From Fimbriimonadaceae bacterium (GTDB taxonomy: Bacteria > Armatimonadota > Fimbriimonadia > Fimbriimonadales > Fimbriimonadaceae): DNA of 9,566 nucleotides. The notes under the pieces are model-generated. The model saw only the letters and a list, made by a program, of their open reading frames with translations, made no database searches and had not been told where the DNA came from. Positions 1 through 6,303 of this stretch are shown in pieces. The first letter of the stretch is position 1, and each line of letters opens with the position of its first letter. The stretch lies in assembly GCA_022842565.1 (NCBI GenBank), contig JALHPH010000036.1, forward strand, positions 1-9,566. Reading direction: 5' to 3'. The position numbers were made by a program, and so were the translations under genes.

Positions 1-621
1 GCCGGCACGCACGCCGAGCTTGCCCTTGATGGCATTGCTGCCGAAGCCTGGGGTTGTGCGGTCAATGATGAACGCCGCGAAAGGCGCTTTTGCGTCGGTC
101 TTGGCGAGACGAGTCACGACCAAGAACTGGTCGGCATAGTCGGCCAAGCTAATCCAAATCTTGCTGCCGTTGAGGACGTAATGGTCGCCGTCCCTGGTCG
201 CGACCGTTTTCAGGTTCGAGGCATCGCTGCCAGCGTTCGGCTCGGTTAATCCAAAGCCAGCAAAGCGCTTTCCGCTGGCCAAATCCGGCAACCAGCGTTG
301 TTGCTGCTCCGGGGTGCCCCATTGCATCAGGGTCATGCTGTGCAGCCCCACGTGGACGCTCATGGCGACGCGCGCGGTAGAATCCGCGCGCTCCAGCTCT
401 TCGCAGGCGAGGCCGAGACTGATGTAGTCGGCACCCATCCCTCCGAGCTTTTCGGGGACGCAGACGCCCAGGAAACCAGCTGCGCCCAACTTTTCAAGCA
501 TGCTTTTGTCAGAACGGTGTTCGCGGTCGCGCTCGGCGAGTCCGGGCAATATCTCGTTCTGGCCAAACTTGTAGGCTGATTCTCGGATCAGTTCGTGCTC
601 TTGCGTCAGGGCAAAGTCCAT
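1..621 (-). CDS. Acyl-CoA dehydrogenase, N-terminal 207 residues (3' end outside window)
   Basis: FAD-dependent flavoenzyme that oxidises an acyl-CoA thioester to the 2,3-enoyl-CoA, passing electrons to an electron-transfer flavoprotein; cytoplasmic, in fatty-acid or branched-chain catabolism. Reading from the ATG at 621, the frame stays open to the window edge. Residues 1-115 have the all-helical N-terminal domain pattern, beginning MDFALTQEHELIRES and including the CVPEKLGGMGAD stretch (54-65). The middle beta domain follows, with the family signature GFGLTEPNAGSD at 122-133 and KIWIS at 154-158, which line the flavin and acyl-CoA site. The catalytic glutamate normally lies in the C-terminal domain and is not visible, so the substrate class cannot be given. 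It starts 50 bases after the smc stop, so read-through transcription is plausible. No Shine-Dalgarno sequence precedes the ATG. Family assignment is firm; the subfamily is open. Confidence 0.93.
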   Translation of the reverse strand, partial: MDFALTQEHELIRESAYKFGQNEILPGLAERDREHRSDKSMLEKLGAAGFLGVCVPEKLGGMGADYISLGLACEELERADSTARVAMSVHVGLHSMTLMQWGTPEQQQRWLPDLASGKRFAGFGLTEPNAGSDASNLKTVATRDGDHYVLNGSKIWISLADYADQFLVVTRLAKTDAKAPFAAFIIDRTTPGFGSNAIKGKLGVRAG

Positions 622-671
622 GCGGACAAGTGTACCGGTTTGGGCCAGTTCAGCGCGAAATTGAACCTAGG

Positions 672-3600
672 TCAGTTGTTCTGGATCGGCTGCAAGAAGG
701 CATTGTGCACTACGGCTTCCACCAATTCGCCTTGCTGGCTGGGGGCTGTGTAGGGAAGGATCGTGGTGACCCCGGGTTCGCGCATCGTCACGCCGAACCA
801 AACCGGCGCGGCTTCGATGGTCACCGGGTTGTGCGTGATGACCAAGAATTGAGTGACGCCCTGGAAGGATTTCAGAACGTCGATATACCGCTCCACATTG
901 CGACCATCGAGCGGTGCATCCACCTCGTCGAGCACAACCAAGGGGCTCGGCTTCACGCTGAGCAGTGCAAACAGGAACGCGCAGCCGCAAAGAGAGCGCT
1001 CGCCGCCGCTCAGAAGCTCCAGCCGCTGCTTCTTTTTGCCAGGAATCGTGAGGTCAATCTCAACGCCGCTGGTGAGCGGATTCAGGTTGTCGGTGAGGCT
1101 GAGCGAAGCTTCGCCGCCGCCGAAAAGCTGGTTGAACCTGACGCCGAACTGGGCGTTCACCTGTGTAAAGGCGTCCAAGAAACGGTCGCGCGTCAGCGCG
1201 TCCAGCTCACTAATGCTCGTGTCAATTTCCTTGCGGCTGGCCTCAAGGTCTTCCAGTTGGAAAGTCAGCTCAGTCCATCGCTCGGTCAGCTTTTGATAGG
1301 CCTCAATTGCGCCCAAGTTCGGATGGCCGAGGCCTTTGAGCTCGCGGCGGATCTTGCCGACGACGTGTTGTGCGTCATCCGGGATTTCGGCGACGTCGGC
1401 CAAGCTGAGCGCGGCCTCGACTTCCATTCCGTATTCCTCCAAGAGCCTCTGCGCGGCTGCGGCGCGTTTGCTTTCAGTGCGTGCACGCTCAATCTCGGCA
1501 GAGCGCAGGCCCTCTTGGAGCGCGCGCGTCGTGCCGTCACTCTTTTGAAGTTGTTCCGCGAGGTTCAGGCTGCGCTCCAGCATCCCTTGGCGTTTGGAGG
1601 CCACAACCTCAAGCTCCTCTGCAAACTTCTTGGCTTCCTGTTCCGCCTTGGCTTGCGTGGCTTTTTGCTCCGTAATGGCTTGGGCGAGCGCCTCGCGGTC
1701 CTGTGCAATCGTGGCTTGACGCTGGTCGCGGCGGTGGTGGCCGTTACGCACGTCGTCGCGGCGTTTCTCGGCTTCGCGAAGGCGCAGATTGGCGCGTTCG
1801 AGTCGCGCTCTCAGTTCGGCGACTCGCTGGATGCTGTGCTGGGCGGCGTGGTCTTGCTTGGCAAGCTCGGCGACCAAGGCGTCGCGACGGTTCTGTAGTT
1901 CGGCCGCGTCCATCTCGGCGGGGACTTCAGCTTGCCTAACGGCGCGCAGCTTCTCGCTTTCTCGCTCGATTCTTTGGGCCTCGCGCTCGGTGGACTGCAA
2001 TTCGTCGCGCAGCTTGCGAAGCCAACTCTCGGCATCCTGCGCTTCGGATTGGAGCGCTCGGTGCTTGGCTTGCAGATCGGGCAGCTCAGCCCTTAGCGTT
2101 GCTTCCTGTTCAGCGAGCGCAGAGCGCTGAGTGTCCTTTTGTGTGACGCTCTGGCTCAGGGCGGCCAACTCTTCTTCGACCGCGCGGAGCTCGGCTTTGC
2201 GCTGAACCAGCCCCGTCCCTTGACGCTGGGATTTGCCACCGCTGACTGCGCCGGCACTATGGACCACTTCGCCATCGAGGGTGACGATCCGGCTCCAGCC
2301 GCTCGTCCGCGCAAGCGCGAGCGCCGCATCAAGGGTCTCGGCGATGAGGATGCGCCCAAGGAGGGAATCGATCACGGGTCGGAAACCCACCTCGCATTCG
2401 ACCTGCTCGCTGGCCACGCCGATAACGCCGGGCCTGCTGAGCAGCCCGTTCAGCTCAGCTGGCCGGTTCTGCCGAACGAGATTGAGGGGCTGGAAAGTCG
2501 CGCGACCGAGCCGGCGTGCTTTCAGGTGCTCAATGGCGACTTTGGCATCGGCATCGGAGGGGACGATGAGATCGTGCGCCGCGCCGCCAAGCGCGGTCTC
2601 AATGGCCACAGCCAAGTGCCGTGGTGCCTCAATGGCCTGCCCAACCGGCGTGTAGTGCGCGGGAAGGTCCCCGTGACGCACCAAGCTCATGACCGCGAGA
2701 GCACCTTGTCCGAGGCCCTCCAAGCTGTCGAGCGTCGCTTCGATGCCTCGGCGGCGGCCATCAAGGGCTGCATGCTTGCTCAGCAGTGCGCGCCGCTCGG
2801 TCTCGAGCTTGGCGACTTCGTGATCCAGCGCCTGGATCCGCTCTTGAGCTGCGTGCACCTGTTGCAGCGCCTCCGTGGCTGCTTTTTCTTGCAGACCATA
2901 TTGGGCCCCCGTTTCTTCCAGACCCTTGGTGAGTTCCGGCAGGTCTACGACAATGCCTTCGCGCTCTTGGTCGAGCTCGGTAAGCCGGTGTTCGGCGGCA
3001 CGCTTTTGCTCGGTAAGGCGGATCCGCTCAGCGGCTGCCTGCTGCGCCGAGCTGAGCAGGCGGTCGATCTCTTGAAGCTCCCGTTGGACCTTAGCGAGCG
3101 AACTGGTGGCTAGCTCACGGGTGTTCAAGACCTCATCGAGCAGGCGCTGGTCTTCTGATCGCTCTTTAGCCGCGATTTCCGCATCTTGGGCCGCTTCTTT
3201 CTCCGTGATGGCGAGCCGCTCAAGTTCGGTGAGCAGGTTGCCTTCTAGCTCATCAAGGGAGGCGAGCCGCTGCTGAGAAAGTTGCAGCGCGCCAAAGGCC
3301 CTCTCGCCCTGACTCAGCATCGATTGCCGCAGCTCGCGCAGAGCGTCTTGTTTGCGCTCCAAGTCGGCGATGTTTTCGCCAAGGATGCGGGATTCAACTC
3401 GAATGCGCTCGCTCGCTTCGTTTTCGCGGGCGATGGCCTGAGTACCTTGCTCAATGCGGGTGACGCAGGCCTCTAGCGCGGTGTCGCAATGCTTGAGATC
3501 GAGCGCGAGGAGCCCAGTTTCGATCTGCTGAAGGGCTTCGCGCAGCCTCAAATACTCCTCGGCGAGCTTGGCTTCTTCTTCAAGCGGCTCACGCTGGGTG

Positions 3601-4196
3601 GCTAAGTCCGCCTGCAGTCGGTGGAGCCTCTCCAGGTGTTGGTCGCTCTCGGCCAGGCGGCGCAGAGCATCCCCACGCTTCGCGCGGAAACGTTGCACGC
3701 CCGCTGCCTCGTCGAGCCAAGCTCGGCGGTCCTCGGCGCTGGCGCTTAGAGCTTGGTCGATTTCCCGCTGACTGACAATGGCATACCCGGAACGCCCAAG
3801 GCCGCTATCGGCGAGCAGATCAAAGATGTCCTTTAAGCGGCAAGCGCGCTTGTTGATCGCATAGTGGCTTTCGCCCGCTCGCGTCAGACGCCGCGAAACG
3901 GCAACTTCGGCGCTGGCGATGGGGAGCGATCCATCTTCGTTGTCAAAGATAAGGGTGACTTCGGCGTAGCCGAGTGGCTTTCGCTTGGCGGAGCCGTTGA
4001 AGATGACGTCCTGGCTGGTAGCAGCGCGTAGGTGCCGGGCGTTGGGTTCGCCCAGGCCCCACAAAATGGCGTCCACGATGTTCGATTTTCCGCACCCATT
4101 GGGGCCAACGATGGCGATGAGGTCGGCATCGATATCAAACTCAGTCCGGTCCGCAAATGTCTTGAAACCAAATACACGAATGCGCTTGATTTTCAT
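672..4196 (-). CDS. smc: Chromosome segregation ATPase SMC
   Basis: Structural maintenance of chromosomes protein, an ABC-type ATPase that dimerises, works with ScpA/ScpB and organises newly replicated DNA. At 1174 residues it has the family's usual length and the full order of parts: N-terminal head with Walker A GPNGCGKS (31-38) and a Q-loop glutamine at Q143; coiled coil about 165-490; hinge about 491-655 with ETALGGAAHD (533-542) and a glycine-rich end AGAVSGGK; returning coiled coil about 665-1000; C-terminal head with signature LLSGGERS (1061-1068), Walker B VVLDEVDAPLD (1087-1097, catalytic E1091) and H-loop ITHN (H1122). The Q-loop reads SQREID instead of the usual GQG-type motif, and two cysteines (C1070, C1072) follow the signature. 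Neither scpA nor scpB is in the window. It lies 70 bases after dnaN, with a small hairpin between. The ATG at 4196 puts the canonical MKIKRIRVFGFKTF start at residue 1; no Shine-Dalgarno is seen. Confidence 0.97.
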   Translation of the reverse strand: MKIKRIRVFGFKTFADRTEFDIDADLIAIVGPNGCGKSNIVDAILWGLGEPNARHLRAATSQDVIFNGSAKRKPLGYAEVTLIFDNEDGSLPIASAEVAVSRRLTRAGESHYAINKRACRLKDIFDLLADSGLGRSGYAIVSQREIDQALSASAEDRRAWLDEAAGVQRFRAKRGDALRRLAESDQHLERLHRLQADLATQREPLEEEAKLAEEYLRLREALQQIETGLLALDLKHCDTALEACVTRIEQGTQAIARENEASERIRVESRILGENIADLERKQDALRELRQSMLSQGERAFGALQLSQQRLASLDELEGNLLTELERLAITEKEAAQDAEIAAKERSEDQRLLDEVLNTRELATSSLAKVQRELQEIDRLLSSAQQAAAERIRLTEQKRAAEHRLTELDQEREGIVVDLPELTKGLEETGAQYGLQEKAATEALQQVHAAQERIQALDHEVAKLETERRALLSKHAALDGRRRGIEATLDSLEGLGQGALAVMSLVRHGDLPAHYTPVGQAIEAPRHLAVAIETALGGAAHDLIVPSDADAKVAIEHLKARRLGRATFQPLNLVRQNRPAELNGLLSRPGVIGVASEQVECEVGFRPVIDSLLGRILIAETLDAALALARTSGWSRIVTLDGEVVHSAGAVSGGKSQRQGTGLVQRKAELRAVEEELAALSQSVTQKDTQRSALAEQEATLRAELPDLQAKHRALQSEAQDAESWLRKLRDELQSTEREAQRIERESEKLRAVRQAEVPAEMDAAELQNRRDALVAELAKQDHAAQHSIQRVAELRARLERANLRLREAEKRRDDVRNGHHRRDQRQATIAQDREALAQAITEQKATQAKAEQEAKKFAEELEVVASKRQGMLERSLNLAEQLQKSDGTTRALQEGLRSAEIERARTESKRAAAAQRLLEEYGMEVEAALSLADVAEIPDDAQHVVGKIRRELKGLGHPNLGAIEAYQKLTERWTELTFQLEDLEASRKEIDTSISELDALTRDRFLDAFTQVNAQFGVRFNQLFGGGEASLSLTDNLNPLTSGVEIDLTIPGKKKQRLELLSGGERSLCGCAFLFALLSVKPSPLVVLDEVDAPLDGRNVERYIDVLKSFQGVTQFLVITHNPVTIEAAPVWFGVTMREPGVTTILPYTAPSQQGELVEAVVHNAFLQPIQNN

Positions 4197-4221
4197 GCGC
4201 TATGGAGTACGGACGGCACGC

Positions 4222-4241
4222 TGCGGGGCTTCGCACCCGCA
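4222..4241 (-). other. Hairpin in the dnaN-smc spacer
   Basis: In the minus-strand transcript a perfect 6-bp stem (TGCGGG with CCCGCA) continues, past one bulged U, into a GC-GAA-GC cap. The GCGAAGC sequence is known to fold as an unusually stable mini-hairpin in DNA. It sits 25 bases upstream of the smc ATG and 27 bases after the dnaN stop. No U-run follows it in the minus direction, so it does not look like an intrinsic terminator. It could protect an mRNA end or attenuate read-through, but a chance GC-rich hairpin is not excluded. Confidence 0.4.
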
Positions 4242-4266
4242 AGTTTTCCACATTGAAGGGAAGCGC

Positions 4267-5370
4267 TTAGTTCCAAGCCATCGGCATGATGACGCAGAAC
4301 CGCTCGGCGCCCTCGGTGGAGCTGGGGCGGAAGACGGCTGCTCGACCGGGTTCGGTCATCTGAGCGACGACCGAGTCGCCGCTGAGCTGGCCAACTGCCT
4401 GCAGAACATATTCGCCGTTAAAAGCAATTTGGATTTCGCCGTTCTCCATCAGCGCTGGCACTTCTTCTTTGGCTTCGCCCTTTTCTTCGCTGCGCGCGGT
4501 GATGAGCACGCTTTCCGTGCCGCCACCAAAGCGGACTCGATTGGCGCTATCGCGGGCAAGAATTTGAACGCGGCGGAGGTTTTCGATGAGCTCGGCGCGA
4601 TCGAGGGTCCAGGTGCGGGTGTGCTGCTGAGGCACCACTCGCTCCCAATCCGGGAAGATGCCGGCCAGAAGTTGGGCCACGACCTTTGTCGTCCCGACTT
4701 GAACAATCAACCGAGCGTCGTCAAACTCAAGCGAGATGATCTCTTCGCCGGCGACGGGCAGGCTCTTGATAAGACGTAAGGCTTTTTCAGGCACGACAGC
4801 GTTCACGGACGAACCGATGCCTTCCTTGATAAGTCGAGTGACCGCCAGCCGGTGCGTATCGGTGGCCACCATCACAAGCTCGCTGCCGTTGTAGCGCATC
4901 ATGACGCCGGTCAGAACCTGTCTGGCCTCGTCGCCCGCCACGGCATAAGCAACTGCGTCAATGGCTTCGGTGAGCTCAGTGTGCGAAAGAGTGAGCTTGG
5001 AGCTGGGCTCGACTTCGGGGATGGAGGGGAAGCCATCGGCCGAGAAGCTCATGAGCTTCCAGTCCGAGGCTCCCGCTCGCAGTTCCAGGTTTTGCTCGTT
5101 GATTTCGAGGTTGACGACTCCATCAGGGAGTCGCGTGACGAGGTCTTGAATCACCTTGCCTTGGATGCAGAGCGAACCGGTATCTTCCACGTTTGCTTGG
5201 AAAACACGCTCCGCCCAGACTTCGCCATTACATGCGGTGATCCGTAGCTGCCCTGACTCTGCTTGAAACCGAATGCTCTGGAACACAGGATTCGGGGAGC
5301 GCGAGCCGCTGACGGGCGATACAAACGCAATGGCGTCAACGAGGTCTTTTCGGGAGCAGTTCAGCTTCAT
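4267..5370 (-). CDS. dnaN: DNA polymerase III beta subunit (sliding clamp)
   Basis: Ring-shaped homodimeric clamp that encircles DNA and tethers the replicative polymerase and other clamp-binding proteins. The 367 residues match the usual length of three successive clamp domains (about 1-120, 125-245, 248-367). Recognisable stretches are the N-terminal MKLNCSRKDL and NPVFQSIRF, the second-domain ATDTHRLAVTRL (169-180), FPDWERVVP (239-247) at the domain 2/3 junction, and the C-terminal MPM (362-364) that forms part of the protein-binding pocket. The tail reads MPMAWN, where Escherichia coli has MPMRL, a mild variation. dnaA and recF, common dnaN neighbours, are absent here. Instead it follows the sigma/anti-sigma-like pair by 27 bases and precedes smc by 70. 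The ATG at 5370 gives the canonical N-terminus; the bases before it carry no Shine-Dalgarno sequence. Confidence 0.96.
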   Translation of the reverse strand: MKLNCSRKDLVDAIAFVSPVSGSRSPNPVFQSIRFQAESGQLRITACNGEVWAERVFQANVEDTGSLCIQGKVIQDLVTRLPDGVVNLEINEQNLELRAGASDWKLMSFSADGFPSIPEVEPSSKLTLSHTELTEAIDAVAYAVAGDEARQVLTGVMMRYNGSELVMVATDTHRLAVTRLIKEGIGSSVNAVVPEKALRLIKSLPVAGEEIISLEFDDARLIVQVGTTKVVAQLLAGIFPDWERVVPQQHTRTWTLDRAELIENLRRVQILARDSANRVRFGGGTESVLITARSEEKGEAKEEVPALMENGEIQIAFNGEYVLQAVGQLSGDSVVAQMTEPGRAAVFRPSSTEGAERFCVIMPMAWN

Positions 5371-5397
5371 GGCGGTGCTAAGGGGTGATTAAGTTAA

Positions 5398-5688
5398 TTA
5401 TCCACTAATGGGAAGGTAGTGCTGCAGGTAAACCACCTTCGATTCTTGAGCGGCGACATCCACGCCTTCATCTTTCAGGCGATTCAACACATTTTGCAGC
5501 GAGGTTTCTATCTCGGTCGGGGCCGGAATGGATTGCAGATGCCGCACAACCGTGCGCAGGCTTTGCATTTCCCAGGCTAATTTGGAGTCGGACAGGGCAG
5601 CCGTTTCAAGCTCATCCATGAGCTCTTGTGGCAATTCGTCGCCTGCGTACAGGTCGACCAGTTTCTGGTACAGATTTTCGCTGTTCAT
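5398..5688 (-). CDS. Small anti-sigma-like protein without zinc ligands or membrane anchor
   Basis: A 96-residue acidic protein whose ATG overlaps the sigma-factor stop in an ATGA, implying translational coupling. The layout resembles the zinc-binding anti-sigma domain (zf-HC2/ZAS type): an N-terminal helix LYQKLVDLYAGDELPQELMD (6-25), a second helix, a long helix around LRTVVRHLQSIPAP (44-57), then LQNVLNRL (64-71). However, the region where the family's HxxxCxxC motif would lie reads ALSDSKLAWE, and the whole protein has no cysteine. There is no hydrophobic segment, so it should be cytosolic. It probably binds and controls the preceding sigma factor; this rests on position and helix pattern only. 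It could instead be an unrelated small regulator. A GGAGGAG lies 13 bases before the ATG, within the last sigma codons, which is further away than usual. The open reading frame is secure; the function is inferred. Confidence 0.8.
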   Translation of the reverse strand: MNSENLYQKLVDLYAGDELPQELMDELETAALSDSKLAWEMQSLRTVVRHLQSIPAPTEIETSLQNVLNRLKDEGVDVAAQESKVVYLQHYLPISG

Positions 5689-6227
5689 TTTCGTTCAAAA
5701 GCTCCTCCGAGCTTATCTCTGAGGGCACGACGCCCTCGGTAGAGCCGGGACTTGAGTGCCGGGACCGTGATCTTCAGGATTTCTGCCGCTTCCTTGGCTG
5801 AAACATCCTCAAGATCGCACAGAATCAGGGGCTCGCGATACTCTGGGGTCAGAGTTTCGAGTGCCTGTTGGACGGTGATTTTAACTGCCGCTTTATCTTC
5901 TGGGCCCACATAATGCGCGTCCGGAGGGAGCTGCAGCAATTTATGTTGACGCATGCGGTCGATACAAAGATTCCGAGTAATTCTAAAAAGCCACGTGCGA
6001 AAGGCCCCGTCGGCTCGCAGTTCGCCTGCTCGCTTCAGCACACGCAGAAATGTCTCGGCGGTGGCATCTTCAGCGTCTGTACGATTGCCCAGCATGCGGT
6101 AGGCGTACCGGAAAATCCTCTCGCCGTACAGGGCGTGGAGTCCGCCGATCGCGGAAGAGTCGCCGTTCGCGAGCGCAGTCAAGTATTTCCGTTCGAGCGC
6201 GGTTTCTTCCAGAGGATCGAGCGACAT
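5685..6227 (-). CDS. ECF-type (extracytoplasmic function) RNA polymerase sigma factor
   Basis: Alternative sigma-70 family factor that directs RNA polymerase to a specific promoter set. At 180 residues it has only the two ECF domains. Region 2 spans about 28-95, with LYGERIFRYAYRMLGN (33-48), DAEDATAETFLRV (51-63) and the AFRTWLFRITRNLCIDRMR helix (75-93) that contacts the -10 element. Region 4 spans about 118-170, with LTPEYREPLILCDLEDVS (126-143) and the recognition helix region ITVPALKSRLYRGRRALR (153-170). There is no added C-terminal domain. It overlaps the next gene, a likely partner, by 4 bases. The 76-base upstream spacer contains two hairpins, the second ending 10 bases from this ATG, with a possible promoter embedded in it. 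I chose the ATG at 6227 because it gives a normal ECF length and region 2 spacing. The target regulon is unknown; autoregulation is plausible but not shown. Confidence 0.95.
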   Translation of the reverse strand: MSLDPLEETALERKYLTALANGDSSAIGGLHALYGERIFRYAYRMLGNRTDAEDATAETFLRVLKRAGELRADGAFRTWLFRITRNLCIDRMRQHKLLQLPPDAHYVGPEDKAAVKITVQQALETLTPEYREPLILCDLEDVSAKEAAEILKITVPALKSRLYRGRRALRDKLGGAFERK

Positions 6228-6271
6228 GAAAAATGAATAGAGGACCCTAACCGTTTGGTCAAGGTCCCCTA
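6228..6271 (-). terminator. 15-bp hairpin plus U-rich tract: intrinsic terminator or attenuator ahead of the sigma gene
   Basis: The minus-strand RNA of 6238-6271 folds into an uninterrupted 15-bp stem (12 Watson-Crick and 3 G-U pairs) closed by an AAAC loop. It is followed by UUCAUUUUUC, which runs straight to the sigma AUG at 6227. The stem and U-rich tail resemble an intrinsic terminator for transcripts arriving from the lipoprotein gene. Its 3' edge is 10 bases from the AUG, so in any read-through RNA it would also lie where a ribosome must load. The tail is interrupted by A and C residues, which would weaken termination. Confidence 0.5.
6234..6262 (-). promoter_or_regulatory. Possible sigma-70-type promoter for the sigma gene, predicted leaderless
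   Basis: TTGACC (plus-strand positions 6257-6262) and TATTCA (6234-6239) are separated by exactly 17 bases. Six bases separate TATTCA from the A of the sigma ATG, so initiation at the usual distance would give an RNA beginning at or next to the start codon. The -35 match is 5 of 6; the -10 match is only 3 of 6. It lies inside the hairpin, so the sequence could be serving the fold instead. Tentative. Confidence 0.28.
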
Positions 6272-6275
6272 GTAT

Positions 6276-6294
6276 ATCCCGCAGGATGCGGAAT
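6276..6294 (-). other. Upstream hairpin of the lipoprotein-sigma spacer
   Basis: An 8-bp stem (7 Watson-Crick and 1 G-U pair in the minus-strand RNA) is closed by a UCC loop. It begins 9 bases after the lipoprotein stop codon and ends 4 bases before the larger 15-bp hairpin. No U-run follows. It may stabilise the 3' end of the lipoprotein mRNA or form a structured unit with the second hairpin. Confidence 0.45.
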
Positions 6295-6303
6295 CTTTCT
6301 GGA

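Noticed and set aside
662..674. Near-palindrome around CCTAGG at the smc stop codon
   Set aside because: The arms are short and offset by one base, it overlaps coding sequence, and there is no second copy to suggest an operator.
630..1898. 422-codon open frame on the plus strand
   Set aside because: It lies opposite smc codons, and its product has no recognisable domain. Long antisense frames are common opposite GC-rich coiled-coil genes.
2139..3113. 324-codon open frame on the plus strand
   Set aside because: Also antisense to smc, across the hinge and coiled coil, with no recognisable motif or start context.
3985..4779. 264-codon plus-strand frame spanning the smc start and the dnaN 3' half
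   Set aside because: It runs opposite two firmly identified genes, and its sequence resembles no family.
5397..5402. GATAAT (minus strand) as a -10 element for dnaN
   Set aside because: It matches the -10 consensus at 5 of 6 bases but has no acceptable -35 element at 16-18 bases, and it lies across the stop codon of the preceding gene; too weak to list.
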